Origin: an uncultured Bacilli bacterium
Lineage (GTDB): Bacteria; Bacillota_I; Bacilli_A; RF39; UBA660
Direction: 5' to 3'
DNA: 64,000 nucleotides
Assembly: GCA_934157235.1 (NCBI GenBank)
Contig: CAKPHH010000004.1
Coordinates: 1-64,000 of the forward strand
Translations under genes and position numbers: made by a program
In this document: in pieces, positions 1 through 8,269 of the stretch
Numbering within the stretch: position 1 is the first letter of the stretch
Layout of the letters: the number at the start of each line of letters is the position of its first letter
Notes under the pieces: model-generated
The model's input: only the letters and a program-made list of their open reading frames with translations
The model's database searches: none
Told to the model about the DNA's origin: nothing

Positions 1-475
1 AGGAGACTGAAACTAAGGTTGAAGAAAAACCAACAGAAGAGAAAGTTCCAGAAGTAAAAGAGGAGACTGAAACTAAGTTTGAAGAAAAACCTACTGAGGA
101 GAAGACACCTGAAGTAAAAGTAAAAGTTGAAACTAAAGTTGAAGAAAAACCAACAGAAGAGAAAGTTCCAGAGGTAAAAGAGGAGACTGAAACTAAGGTT
201 GAAGAAAAACCAACAGAAGAGAAAGTTCCAGAAGTAAAAGAGGAGACTGAAACTAAGGTTGAAGAAAAACCTACTGAGGAGAAGACCCCTGAAGTAAAAG
301 TAAAAGTTGAAACTAAAGTTGAAGAAAAACCAACAGAAGAGAAAGTTCCAGAAGTAAAAGAAGAAACTGAAACCAAAGTTGAGGAACCTACTGAGGAGAA
401 GACACCTGAAGTAAAAGAAGAAATTGAAACTAAGGTTGAAGAAAAACCAACAGAAGAGAAAGCTCCAGAGGTAAA
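1..475 (+). repeat. In-frame 60-bp tandem repeats with a 180-bp higher-order period
   Basis: Units of 60 bp (20 codons) run head to tail inside the partial gene. Bases 1-180 and 181-360 are near copies with only three differences that I count, so a 180-bp block of three units was duplicated recently. One later unit (about 361-414) is 6 bp shorter. All units stay in frame. Such arrays expand and contract by slippage or recombination and are often collapsed in short-read assemblies. Confidence 0.9.
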
Positions 476-881
476 AGAAGCAAGTAGTGTTGCAGTTGAT
501 AAGAGTGATGCTGCTATGGAGAAGTATTTACGTGATAATGGTGTAGATATGGATAATGCTTTAGGATTACTTGGAGATATGGAAATGTATAATATGACAT
601 TAGGTGACTTTATTGCTGATGTTCCTTCTAAATGGAGTAGAATTAATGAATATAAGACTGATTCTAATATGCATGATTATGCAATTGAAGTTCATTCATT
701 GAAGAGTGATTGTAAGTATTTAGGATTTATGAAGTTAGCTGATATTAGTTATCAACATGAGTTGAAGAGTAAAGAAAATGATTCAGCATTTGTTGATAGT
801 AACTTTGAAGAATTAGTTTTAGAATATGAAAAGATTCTTAAATTAGTAAATGAATACTTAGATAGATTTCAGTTAAGATAA
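3..881 (+). CDS. Repeat-rich protein with C-terminal HPt-like domain (5' partial)
   Basis: The reading frame is open from the window edge, so the start is missing. The first ~155 visible codons are about eight copies of a 20-residue unit rich in Glu, Lys, Pro, Val and Thr (for example VEEKPTEEKVPEVK), probably an extended, highly charged linker. The last ~120 residues resemble a histidine phosphotransfer (HPt) helix bundle: the segment EVHSLKSDCKYLGF matches the family pattern with its phosphorylatable His, followed by a helix ending in Glu and Lys residues. HPt domains relay phosphate between histidine kinases and response regulators. What lies upstream is unknown, so the complete protein could be a kinase, a response regulator or a scaffold. 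A rho-independent terminator follows directly. Confidence 0.6.
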   Translation, partial: ETETKVEEKPTEEKVPEVKEETETKFEEKPTEEKTPEVKVKVETKVEEKPTEEKVPEVKEETETKVEEKPTEEKVPEVKEETETKVEEKPTEEKTPEVKVKVETKVEEKPTEEKVPEVKEETETKVEEPTEEKTPEVKEEIETKVEEKPTEEKAPEVKEASSVAVDKSDAAMEKYLRDNGVDMDNALGLLGDMEMYNMTLGDFIADVPSKWSRINEYKTDSNMHDYAIEVHSLKSDCKYLGFMKLADISYQHELKSKENDSAFVDSNFEELVLEYEKILKLVNEYLDRFQLR

Positions 882-913
882 AAAAGTATAGGTTTTGGAC
901 CTATACTTTTTCT
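882..913 (+). terminator. Rho-independent terminator
   Basis: An 11-bp stem (882-892 with 900-910) with a 7-base loop and a T tract follows the stop codon of the HPt-like gene. Confidence 0.85.
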
Positions 914-919
914 ATATAT

Positions 920-946
920 AAAAGTCATTAGTATAACTAATGACTT
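920..946 (-). terminator. Hairpin downstream of the WG-like gene
   Basis: A perfect 10-bp stem (922-931 with 936-945) sits just past the end of the minus-strand gene at 951-1661. In the minus direction it is followed by a short, interrupted U tract. Confidence 0.5.
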
Positions 947-950
947 CTTT

Positions 951-1661
951 TTAACTAAGTTTATTTGTTTTTGCATCATATTCTAGAACTGATTTTTCAT
1001 TATTTTTGTTTGTTAAATATAAGTATAATTTATCGTCTTTTTCTAATGGTAAAATTTCTTCAATATTATTTATTTCATTGTTAGTTAATTTACTATTAAA
1101 CTTGTTATAAATATTAGCTGTACCATTTTTTATTGTGATGATATAATTTTCTGTTACTTCAATGTCATCAAATTCTGTGTTTTGAACAAGGCCACCTTTT
1201 TTATTAATTAAACCTTTTTTCTTATCTTTAGTTATTATACCTATTTTTTCGTTATTAGTTTTTTCAGGATAGGTATCAAATGTATAGTAAGTAGCTTTTG
1301 TATCAATGTTGTAAATTACGTATTTATTGTTATCATTGATTGGAATAAACGAATCATATTCTAATATGAATTGATCTTTTTTTTCTTTATCAATAGAACA
1401 ATTCCTGATACAAGTATATGTATCTACAATTTCTTTTCCATCATAGAAATCTATTTTATTATCTGTAAGTTTATAACGATAAGTTTTATTATTTGGAATG
1501 GTTGTGTATGTAGATAATTCTTTTTTATGTTCTTTATTATATTTATATCTTACCCAAAATATAGTTCCGAATATTGCGATTACGATAGCTATTATTATAC
1601 CAGAGATAATTATTATGTCTGGTGTATCCAATTTTTTCTTTTCTTTTTCTAAATTGTTCAT
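951..1661 (-). CDS. Membrane-anchored protein of unknown function with a WG-like repeat
   Basis: The 236-residue protein has a short charged N-terminus, one membrane segment at about residues 14-37 (IIIISGIIIAIVIAIFGTIF) and a soluble domain probably outside the cell. Around residue 150, KKGLINKKGGLVQNTEFDDIE resembles the WG/KWG beta-repeat, in which short strand pairs build a propeller-like or solenoid surface. Other repeats are too degenerate to place. The start follows a GGTGAGG ribosome binding site. It is a single gene converging on the HPt-like gene. No enzyme motif is visible and the function is unknown. Confidence 0.6.
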   Translation of the reverse strand: MNNLEKEKKKLDTPDIIIISGIIIAIVIAIFGTIFWVRYKYNKEHKKELSTYTTIPNNKTYRYKLTDNKIDFYDGKEIVDTYTCIRNCSIDKEKKDQFILEYDSFIPINDNNKYVIYNIDTKATYYTFDTYPEKTNNEKIGIITKDKKKGLINKKGGLVQNTEFDDIEVTENYIITIKNGTANIYNKFNSKLTNNEINNIEEILPLEKDDKLYLYLTNKNNEKSVLEYDAKTNKLS

Positions 1662-1748
1662 TCTTTTACCTCACCTTTATTCTATTTGTATATAGTATAT
1701 CATAAAATAGAAAATGTTTTAGTCTTTTTTTTAAATAATTGTAATATT

Positions 1749-1775
1749 TTAGCACTTACTATTGACAAGTGCTAA
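1749..1775 (+). promoter_or_regulatory. CIRCE operator (HrcA site)
   Basis: TTAGCACTT, nine bases, AAGTGCTAA: the inverted repeat differs from the CIRCE consensus (TTAGCACTC-N9-GAGTGCTAA) at one symmetric position. A TTGACA -35 (1763-1768) lies inside it with a TATAAC -10 at 1785-1790, so HrcA bound here would block the promoter of the Hsp20 gene. Confidence 0.88.
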
Positions 1776-1821
1776 AAATGGTGGTATAACTTATATTGTA
1801 AATGAAAGGAAGATGATAAGT

Positions 1822-2217
1822 ATGGATTTAATTCCAAGAAAATTTTATTTAGATGATGTTTTTGATGATTTTTTACCTGCTAAGAGGGAACAAAATATGA
1901 AATGTGATATATATGAAAAAGATGGAAATTACCATATTGATATGGATGTTCCTGGTTTTTCAAAAAAAGATATTACAGTTGAAGCTAAGGATGGCTATTT
2001 AACTATTACAGCTTCTAAAGATAGTGATAATGAAGAAAGCGATGAAAATAAAAATTACATTCGTCGTGAAAGAGTTTATGGAAAGTATGAAAGATCATTT
2101 TATTTAGGTGATTTGGATCAAGATAAAATTGATGCTGAATTCAAAGATGGCTGTTTAAAAATCACTGTTCCTAAGAAAGCAGAAGTTGAAAATAAAAAAG
2201 TTATTGAAATTAAATAG
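1822..2217 (+). CDS. Small heat shock protein, Hsp20/alpha-crystallin family
   Basis: ATP-independent chaperone that holds unfolding proteins until Hsp70 or ClpB act on them. The alpha-crystallin domain spans about residues 25-131, with the typical DVPGFSKKDITVEAKDGYLTI start and the FKDGCLKITVPK strand (a variant of the A-x-x-x-n-G-v-L motif), followed by a short IEIK C-terminal tail. I place the start at the ATG of MDLIPRKFYL because the GAAAGGAAG ribosome binding site ends nine bases upstream; the ATG at 1813 would overlap that site. It is a single-gene unit under a CIRCE operator, so class I heat-shock control by HrcA is expected. Confidence 0.92.
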   Translation: MDLIPRKFYLDDVFDDFLPAKREQNMKCDIYEKDGNYHIDMDVPGFSKKDITVEAKDGYLTITASKDSDNEESDENKNYIRRERVYGKYERSFYLGDLDQDKIDAEFKDGCLKITVPKKAEVENKKVIEIK

Positions 2218-2220
2218 TAT

Positions 2221-2249
2221 AAAGTACTCGTAAAGAGTACTTTTCTTTT
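2221..2249 (+). terminator. Rho-independent terminator of hsp20
   Basis: Stem AAAGTACTC/GAGTACTTT (2221-2229 with 2235-2243) followed by a T-rich tract. Confidence 0.88.
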
Positions 2250-2299
2250 CCTTGACTATTTAAGGGTTATTGATATAATAATGGTGTGAGGTGGTTATA

Positions 2300-2818
2300 G
2301 TGGATAAAAAGAAAAACATGTTTTTTCCAATTGTTATTGCTGCTATTATAATTGTGATTCTTTTCTATTTGATAGCAACGACTAAACAACCATATGTTGA
2401 ATGCAGTAGAAAACAAACTGATGAGTTTGGTATTACAATTAGAGAGAATTTAAAAGCTTCTTTAGATAGTAATAAAATTAGTGAAATGGAAATTACCAAG
2501 ACAATTACTTTTCCAGATAAATATTTGGGAAATAATAATTTGGAAGCATTTAAATTTGCACTAGAAAAATCTTATGCATATTTAGATGATAGTGTTAAAA
2601 TTACTACTGGTGATAATTATTTACGTGTTACTATAGATGCTAAAAAGGATGAGACTGTTATACTTAATAATATTGAGTTTTATGAGAATTATGGATTACA
2701 GATAAGAATTAATCCTAATACTAAGAGTAGTGATGTTGTTACTTTAAAAATAAATGATAAATACACAGAGGGAGAGTTAATGACTCATATGAAGAATAAT
2801 GGTTATTTATGTAAATAG
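2300..2818 (+). CDS. Membrane-anchored extracellular protein of unknown function
   Basis: About 172 residues: a cationic N-terminus, one membrane segment (residues 8-27) and an exported domain starting VECSRKQTDEFG and ending MKNNGYLCK. The GTG at 2300 is preferred because GAGGTGG lies five bases upstream; the GTG at 2291 overlaps that site. The exported part has only two Cys, one near each end, which could form a disulfide. A lipoprotein at 31372-32097 shares the same beginning and end (VVCSMTETSN and MKNNGYTC), so both probably belong to one small family. No function can be assigned. Confidence 0.6.
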   Translation: MDKKKNMFFPIVIAAIIIVILFYLIATTKQPYVECSRKQTDEFGITIRENLKASLDSNKISEMEITKTITFPDKYLGNNNLEAFKFALEKSYAYLDDSVKITTGDNYLRVTIDAKKDETVILNNIEFYENYGLQIRINPNTKSSDVVTLKINDKYTEGELMTHMKNNGYLCK

Positions 2819-2864
2819 GGCTTTGGATAAGTTCTATTTTTAATGTTTTAGAAAGGGGAATTTA

Positions 2865-3134
2865 ATGGAGTACGATATAGAAAAAATTGTTTCTAATATG
2901 GATTTTAAATCTTTGGAATTAGTTAATTTAAATAATGGATTATCTTTAACGAATAATGAAATTATGATTCTTGATAGATATGGAATTGATTATAAGCAAT
3001 GTAGTAGTTTAAAAGAGGTTTTAAGTTTAATTGAAGAAGTATTTACTTATGGAGAAGTTGATGATTTTGAAGAGTTAGATGGAGTTTCACAGACTATAGC
3101 GGAAAGAGATTATTATCAAAATACTAATAAGTAG
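2865..3134 (+). CDS. Small acidic protein of unknown function
   Basis: An 89-residue soluble acidic protein, predicted mostly helical, with no recognised motif. It has a strong AAAGGGGAATTTA site before the ATG and ends nine bases before relQ, whose ribosome binding site (GGAGG) lies in the gap, so the two genes are very likely cotranscribed. Conservation beside relQ in relatives would test whether it acts in the same pathway. Confidence 0.55.
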   Translation: MEYDIEKIVSNMDFKSLELVNLNNGLSLTNNEIMILDRYGIDYKQCSSLKEVLSLIEEVFTYGEVDDFEELDGVSQTIAERDYYQNTNK

Positions 3135-3142
3135 GAGGATTA

Positions 3143-3760
3143 ATGGATTTATTTTTAGAAAAAGAATATAAGGAAGTAATGTTAAAGTATGAATTTGCTT
3201 TAAGGAAGTTAGAAACAGAAATTGATATATTGATAAAGGAACATGAGTTTAAGTGTGGTTATAATTTAGTTGAACATGTTAAGTCAAGAATTAAGAGTAT
3301 TGATAGTGCTTCTAATAAGCTTAAGAAAAAAGGATGTACACTTACTGTTGACAATTTAATTAGAAACGTTCATGATATGATTGGTATTAGAATAGTTTGT
3401 TCTTTTCTTTCAGATGTTTATGATATTGTTAGTATTATAAAGTCATCTAATGAGTTTATTATTAAGGATGAGAGTGATTATATTAAGAATCCTAAGGATT
3501 CTGGATATAGTAGTTATCATTTGAATGTATTGATACCATTACATCTTGAGGAGATTACTGAATATGTAGAAGCAGAAATACAAATAAGAACGGTGGCAAT
3601 GGATTGTTGGGCTAGTTTGGAACATAAGCTTGACTATAAATTACCAAAAAGTGTTCCGGCTGAAATAAAAGAAGAATTAGTGGCGTGTGCCTCGGAAATT
3701 GAAAAATTAGATTTAAAAATGCAAAAGTTATATGAAATCATTAAGGAATATAATGATTAG
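3143..3760 (+). CDS. relQ: Small alarmone synthetase, RelQ/YjbM type GTP pyrophosphokinase
   Basis: Transfers pyrophosphate from ATP to GDP or GTP to make (p)ppGpp in the cytoplasm. The 205-residue protein is a single synthetase domain without the hydrolase, TGS or ACT parts of RelA. Visible motifs include VKSRIKSIDSASNKLKKKG, HDMIGIRIVCSF, the KDSGYSSYHLNV loop and the EIQIRTVAMDCWASLEHKL segment, all typical of RelQ. The length matches the family (about 210 residues). It follows a small unknown gene and precedes another, in an apparent operon. Confidence 0.9.
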   Translation: MDLFLEKEYKEVMLKYEFALRKLETEIDILIKEHEFKCGYNLVEHVKSRIKSIDSASNKLKKKGCTLTVDNLIRNVHDMIGIRIVCSFLSDVYDIVSIIKSSNEFIIKDESDYIKNPKDSGYSSYHLNVLIPLHLEEITEYVEAEIQIRTVAMDCWASLEHKLDYKLPKSVPAEIKEELVACASEIEKLDLKMQKLYEIIKEYND

Positions 3761-3790
3761 TATTATAATATATAGAAAGAGGTGGTTTTT

Positions 3791-3994
3791 TTGAATTACA
3801 TGATGGATAAGATTAATTTACATGAAAATAAAGATGAAATTATTAAGGTTGCTATGGAAATTGTTAATATGTTAAAAGATGATGAAAAGTTAGATGATAG
3901 TGAAAAACTTATGACTATTGAGTTAGCTGTTGCTAGACTAAACTATGATCTTTATCATATATCTGGAGATAATGATACAGTAGTAGATTGTTAG
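3791..3994 (+). CDS. Small acidic protein of unknown function
   Basis: A 67-residue, mostly helical acidic protein (MNYMMDKINLHENKDEI...). I choose the TTG at 3791 because AAAGAGGTGG ends five bases before it; the GTG at 3782 lies within that site. It lies between relQ and a cysteine desulfurase, with 10 bases to the latter, so it is probably in the same transcript. No motif or family is recognised. Confidence 0.5.
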   Translation: MNYMMDKINLHENKDEIIKVAMEIVNMLKDDEKLDDSEKLMTIELAVARLNYDLYHISGDNDTVVDC

Positions 3995-4004
3995 GAGTGG
4001 TAGA

Positions 4005-5129
4005 ATGGTTTATTTAGATTATAGTGCAACAACACCAGTAAATGAAGAAGTTTTAAATACTTATGTAGAGGTTACTAAGAAATATATTGGTAATCCTAAT
4101 TCTTTACATAAGTTGGGCATAGAGGCTAAACAATTAATTGATGCAGCTACCAAGCAAGTTGCTGATATATTTGGAGTTAGTAGTAATGAGGTTATTTATA
4201 CATCTGGGGCAAGTGAGGCCAATAATTTAGCTATTAAGGGTATTTGTTTTAAACATACTGGTAAGCATATAATTACGACTGAACTTGAACATTCTTCAGT
4301 TAGTGAAGCTGTTAAATATATGGAAAAGTTAGGTTATCAAGTTAGTTATGTCAAATTAGATAATAAAGGATTAGTTGATTTAGCTGATTTAGAGAATTTA
4401 ATAAGGAATGATACAGTATTAGTTTCTATTGCGGCTGTTAATAGTGAAGTGGGAGTAGTACAAGACTTAGAAGCTATTAGTAAAATAGTTAAGAAGTATC
4501 CTAAAGTTTTTTTTCATAGTGATATGACACAGTCTATTGGTAAGATGAAGGTTAATTTAGCTTATGTTGATTTGGCTAGTGTTTCAGCACAGAAGTTTTA
4601 TGGAATGAAGGGCATTGGTTGTTTGATTAAGAAAGCTAATATTGATATAGAACCTTTAATACATGGTGGTAAATCAACAACTATTTTTAGATCAGGTACG
4701 CCTGCAACGCCTTTAATAGTTTCTTTTGCGAAAGCTTTAAGACTAGCTTATGTTGACTTTGATAAGAAAAATCAACATGTTTTAGAATTGCATGATTATT
4801 TAATTAATAGATTGAATTCTTTGGATGTTTTAATTAATAGTAATGAATTTTGTTTACCATATATAGTTAATATTAGTTTGAAGGATATAAAGCCAGAGAC
4901 TATGTTACATGCCTTGGAGCAAGATGATATTTATATTTCGACACAAACAGCTTGTTCTACGGGAAATTATTCTTTAGCTGTCTTTGCAGTTACTAATGAT
5001 ATGGAAAAGGCTAGTCATAGTATAAGAGTTAGTTTATCTTATCTTACTACTAAGGAGGAGATAGATATTTTTGTTAATTCTTTAGAGAAACATATTAGTG
5101 AATTAAGTAGTTTAGTTATTAAAAAGTAG
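4005..5129 (+). CDS. Cysteine desulfurase, NifS/IscS-like (PLP enzyme)
   Basis: Removes sulfur from L-cysteine through a persulfide intermediate, feeding Fe-S clusters, thiamine or tRNA thiolation. Key signs: N-terminal YLDYSATTPVNEEVL, the cofactor region TSGASEANNLAIKG, His in TTELEHSSV, the PLP-binding Lys in SAQKFYGMKGIG, and the active-site Cys in TQTACSTGN. In many Bacillota the Asp of HSDMTQSIG is followed by Ala-Gln, and here the segment is intact. Its 374 residues match the family. No scaffold gene (iscU/sufU) or thiI follows, so the acceptor is unknown; a thiolation role like that of NifZ-type desulfurases is possible. Confidence 0.9.
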   Translation: MVYLDYSATTPVNEEVLNTYVEVTKKYIGNPNSLHKLGIEAKQLIDAATKQVADIFGVSSNEVIYTSGASEANNLAIKGICFKHTGKHIITTELEHSSVSEAVKYMEKLGYQVSYVKLDNKGLVDLADLENLIRNDTVLVSIAAVNSEVGVVQDLEAISKIVKKYPKVFFHSDMTQSIGKMKVNLAYVDLASVSAQKFYGMKGIGCLIKKANIDIEPLIHGGKSTTIFRSGTPATPLIVSFAKALRLAYVDFDKKNQHVLELHDYLINRLNSLDVLINSNEFCLPYIVNISLKDIKPETMLHALEQDDIYISTQTACSTGNYSLAVFAVTNDMEKASHSIRVSLSYLTTKEEIDIFVNSLEKHISELSSLVIKK

Positions 5130-5183
5130 TTTACTTATAGTTAAAAATTAGCTATAATTATGATTAGAATAGAGGGTGTTTGC

Positions 5184-5447
5184 ATGAGCGAGAAAGAAAT
5201 TATTGAAATAGTTAATCCTCAGGGTGAAAGAGAAGACGTTCAACTAGTTACATATTTGATTACTGAAGATAAGTTGAAACAATATATTGTATATACTAAG
5301 GGTGAAGTTGTAGGTACTGAAGGTGATTTCGTTATTTATATTTCACGTTTATTTAAGGATGCTGAAGGATTTAAAATACAAGAAATTTCTGATGATGTTG
5401 AATGGAATGATGTTCAACAACTTTTAAAAAAAATCGCTAATGTTTAA
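5184..5447 (+). CDS. DUF1292 family protein (YrzB-like)
   Basis: An 87-residue acidic protein with the family pattern: an early polar strand (EKEIIEIVNPQGER), Y-x-V-Y strands around TYLITEDKLKQYIVYT, and the final WNDVQQLLKKI helix. DUF1292 proteins are common small cytosolic proteins in Bacillota and have no firm function. The ATG at 5184 has GAGGGTG nine bases upstream, so the in-frame ATG at 5160 is probably not used. The next gene starts 12 bases after the stop. Confidence 0.75.
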   Translation: MSEKEIIEIVNPQGEREDVQLVTYLITEDKLKQYIVYTKGEVVGTEGDFVIYISRLFKDAEGFKIQEISDDVEWNDVQQLLKKIANV

Positions 5448-5459
5448 GGGTGTGATAAC

Positions 5460-6485
5460 ATGGAAAATGTTAATATAAATGATGATAGTGTTGAGAGTTT
5501 GAAAGCTATTTTATGTGATGTTTTTGCTGATAGAATAAAAGATTTAACTAGTATTCAGGATTCAGAAATTCGTGATAGTTATATTAAACTTTTAGGTGAA
5601 ATTACTGAAGAAGTTGAGAAACTTACAGAGATGATTGATAAATTAGATAATTTAGGATTTGGTAAGGAAGATGTTACTGCTGTTGAGAATGTTTCTTCTA
5701 AAAGTACTTCTTTAGAAGAGACTAAGACTTTTGGAAAAGATGCAGTTGAGGTAAAACCTGTTAATAGTCCTTTGGAATCAATTCTTCCTAAAGTTAGTAA
5801 AGTTGAAGAGGAGACTTCAGATGTAGAGGCAAAGCCTGTTAATGTTGATGATAATGTAGTTCCACAGATACCTAATATTTTTGGATCAATGTTTAATAAA
5901 GCCAATGTTTCTAATGAAGAAAAGGCTAGTGTAGTGTTGGAAAATACTGTTGATTCTGTTTCAGAAAAAGAAGCGACTCCTGTTGAAGAAAGTGCTAAAC
6001 CAGACACTTCTATGAATAGTGATGTCGTTACGCCAGTTGTTTCTAATGATAACGAGGCTGTAGTACCAGATACTTCTAATAATAATGAGGTTGTACCAAT
6101 TGCTCCTTCCATGGAGAAACAGCAAAATAATATACCAAATGAACAAGTAACAGTTACTCCTGTGATACCTTTTTCTGGGGTAGTAGAGACTAGTTCTAAT
6201 GTTAATAAAAAGATTATTATGAAGCAGAGTGATGATAAAACTAAAGCTATTTTAGTAAATAGTAGTCAGTTTGAAAAATTATGTAATTCAAAACAGGCAC
6301 AAGAAGCTTTACTAGATTTTGGTAATCTTACTGAGAATAAGCAAAGTCTGGAAGCAAAAATAGAAGAGATGATGGCTAGGGCAAGTTCTTTATATAAAGA
6401 GGGTAAGAAGGATGAAGCTCAAGATATTTATAATCAAATAAGTTTAATGAATAAAGAAAATACTTTAGTTAAGAAGAGTGCCTAA
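5460..6485 (+). CDS. Acidic protein of unknown function with a disordered middle
   Basis: 341 residues in three parts: an N-terminal helical region (1-65) with heptad-like spacing, a long Val/Glu/Pro/Ser/Asn-rich segment (about 70-245) that looks disordered, and a C-terminal helical part (250-341) with SSLYKEGKKDEAQDIYNQI, which resembles a single TPR-type helix pair. There is no signal peptide or membrane segment, so it is probably cytosolic. It shares a transcript with the DUF1292 gene. No family is recognised; a scaffold or adaptor would fit the layout, but this is only inference. Confidence 0.6.
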   Translation: MENVNINDDSVESLKAILCDVFADRIKDLTSIQDSEIRDSYIKLLGEITEEVEKLTEMIDKLDNLGFGKEDVTAVENVSSKSTSLEETKTFGKDAVEVKPVNSPLESILPKVSKVEEETSDVEAKPVNVDDNVVPQIPNIFGSMFNKANVSNEEKASVVLENTVDSVSEKEATPVEESAKPDTSMNSDVVTPVVSNDNEAVVPDTSNNNEVVPIAPSMEKQQNNIPNEQVTVTPVIPFSGVVETSSNVNKKIIMKQSDDKTKAILVNSSQFEKLCNSKQAQEALLDFGNLTENKQSLEAKIEEMMARASSLYKEGKKDEAQDIYNQISLMNKENTLVKKSA

Positions 6486-6500
6486 CTTAAATGTTATACT

Positions 6501-6540
6501 AGAAAAAGAAGCTACTTTTGTTGGCTTTTTTCTTTTTCTT
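6501..6540 (+). terminator. Probable rho-independent terminator
   Basis: AGAAAAAGAAGC can pair imperfectly with GCTTTTTTCTTTTTCT downstream, ending in T runs. It separates the acidic protein gene from the next unit, whose TATAAT box lies at 6544-6549. Confidence 0.5.
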
Positions 6541-6573
6541 TGTTATAATCTATTTATAATGGAGTTGGTATAT

Positions 6574-7647
6574 GTGAAGAGTTCTTCTGCTGTCAAACTT
6601 GGATATTTATTAGTACTCATTTCCTTATTTTTAATTGGATTTGGTGGATATTTAAGTTATAAAGATAATACTAAATTAGATCCTATTGAAGATATTATAA
6701 GTAGTAATGATAAAGATGATAATAATGTAATAATTACTACTAATGATGGATTACCTCCAGCTACTAATGGTAATAATACTAATAATGGTTCTGTTAATGG
6801 TAATAATGGTAACAATACTAATAATGGTTCTGGTAATGATAATAATGGTAATGTTACTGTTAATGATAATTCTGTTAATAATAATGATAATACTGGCACA
6901 TCAAGTAATACAGCTTCTCCTAAAACTACTGAGGATATAGTTACGGAGCCAACTATAGAAGAAAAAATTGATATTTATAGAAAGAGTATTGAAGATACTT
7001 TTGGAATTAGAATTTTATATGGAAATGAAGTTGAAGGATATAGAGTAGGAGACATGGATACTACAGTTATTCCTGATAATGATACAATACAATCAGCTCT
7101 AAAACAGTTAAATGATGCACTTTTAAAATATCCAGAGGGATTTTTTAGAGAATTTGGTGATAATAATGTTAAATTGTACTTTTTTCTTATAAAGAATTAT
7201 AGTTCAGCTAATGTAACAGGAGTTACGGATTTTAACTTACGAAGGATTACAGTTTCTATTGCGACTGATTTTCCTTTAGTAGATACTTTTCATCATGAAA
7301 TGTTACATTGTATTGAATATTATATTGAAAAGAATGGCGGAAAGTTTAGTTCTTGGAATGTGTTTAATCCAACTGACTTTGTTTATGGTAATGAGATTGG
7401 AGATTATTCATATAATAGAACGGGAAAAGCCGATTCATATTTTGTTAATAACTATGCACAATCTAGTGCAACAGAGGATAGAGCCTCAACTTTTGAATAT
7501 ATGACAGCTAAAGTTAAATATAGTTGTTTTGATTCAAAAAATTATCCAATATGGAAAAAATCAGAATATATTTCATCAATGATTGAAACTTATTTTTCAA
7601 CGGTTTCTCCGGAAGTTATTGATTATTGGGAAAGATATGTTTACTAA
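6574..7647 (+). CDS. Membrane-anchored zinc metallopeptidase-like protein
   Basis: About 357 residues. An N-terminal membrane anchor (residues 8-26) is followed by a low-complexity linker of NGNN and TNNGS repeats (about 55-115), then a globular exported domain. That domain contains HHEMLHCIEYY, a typical HExxH zinc site, and a downstream Glu in the helix SATEDRASTFEYM that could be the third ligand, as in gluzincin peptidases. The substrate is unknown; a cell-surface role is likely. GTG at 6574 is chosen because GGAG lies nine bases upstream and the ATG at 6559 lies too near the predicted transcription start. The stop is followed by the Nudix gene. Confidence 0.7.
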   Translation: MKSSSAVKLGYLLVLISLFLIGFGGYLSYKDNTKLDPIEDIISSNDKDDNNVIITTNDGLPPATNGNNTNNGSVNGNNGNNTNNGSGNDNNGNVTVNDNSVNNNDNTGTSSNTASPKTTEDIVTEPTIEEKIDIYRKSIEDTFGIRILYGNEVEGYRVGDMDTTVIPDNDTIQSALKQLNDALLKYPEGFFREFGDNNVKLYFFLIKNYSSANVTGVTDFNLRRITVSIATDFPLVDTFHHEMLHCIEYYIEKNGGKFSSWNVFNPTDFVYGNEIGDYSYNRTGKADSYFVNNYAQSSATEDRASTFEYMTAKVKYSCFDSKNYPIWKKSEYISSMIETYFSTVSPEVIDYWERYVY

Positions 7648-7658
7648 AGGAGATTACA

Positions 7659-8180
7659 ATGAAAAAGATAATTATTAATGAATATAATTTAAGGGCTCAA
7701 GATTTAGATTATGAAGTTATAAGGGTTAAAGGATTAATTGTTAATAGTCAGAATCAAATATTAATGGAATTTAATAATAATACGTATCAATTTCCAGGAG
7801 GACACTTGAATGAAAATGAGAAGTTAGAAGAAGCCTTATTAAGAGAAATTAGAGAAGAGACAGGTATTACAATAAAAGAATTGGATGGTCCATTTATGCA
7901 AATTGTTACTTATGATAAAAACTATTTTGGAACTGGTAAAAAGGTTTGTAGTAGTATATTTTATTATAGGGTTTTGTGTGATGATATACCAGATTTTGAA
8001 AAGACTGATTTGGATGAATTAGAAAGACTTTCAGAATTTGGTTTAAGATATGTTAATTTAAGTGAATTGGAGTCTTTCTTGAAAGTGTGTTTAGAAAATG
8101 GGAATATTGATAAAAATATTATGAGAGAAATGTCTTTAGTACTTGATGAGTATAATAATTTATATGGTGGTTTAAAATAG
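7659..8180 (+). CDS. Nudix hydrolase
   Basis: Hydrolyses a nucleoside diphosphate linked to another group; the exact substrate cannot be read from the sequence. The full Nudix box is present at about residues 48-70: GGHLNENEKLEEALLREIRE followed by ETGI, with all the catalytic Glu residues. The protein has 173 residues, the usual size for a stand-alone Nudix domain. The ATG at 7659 has AAGGAGA eight bases upstream, and the gene starts 11 bases after the metallopeptidase gene, so the two are probably cotranscribed. Confidence 0.88.
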   Translation: MKKIIINEYNLRAQDLDYEVIRVKGLIVNSQNQILMEFNNNTYQFPGGHLNENEKLEEALLREIREETGITIKELDGPFMQIVTYDKNYFGTGKKVCSSIFYYRVLCDDIPDFEKTDLDELERLSEFGLRYVNLSELESFLKVCLENGNIDKNIMREMSLVLDEYNNLYGGLK

Positions 8181-8181
8181 A

Positions 8182-8212
8182 AAAAAAGAAGAATTTGATT
8201 CTTCTTTTTTCT
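8182..8212 (+). terminator. Rho-independent terminator
   Basis: A 13-bp stem (8182-8194 with 8198-8210), tight loop and T run after the Nudix gene. Confidence 0.85.
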
Positions 8213-8269
8213 TGGTTCTTTATGTTTGATAGCAGACATGGTATAATATTTCTTACAGAGGTGAAGTAG

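Noticed and set aside
1..475. Regular 60-bp repeats that could suggest a CRISPR array
   Set aside because: The units follow one another with no unique spacers and stay in frame with a coding sequence.
5579..6112. Long open frame on the minus strand
   Set aside because: It lies opposite a Val/Glu/Ser-rich low-complexity gene, has Ser/Thr/Leu-rich composition typical of an antisense shadow, and no ribosome binding site.
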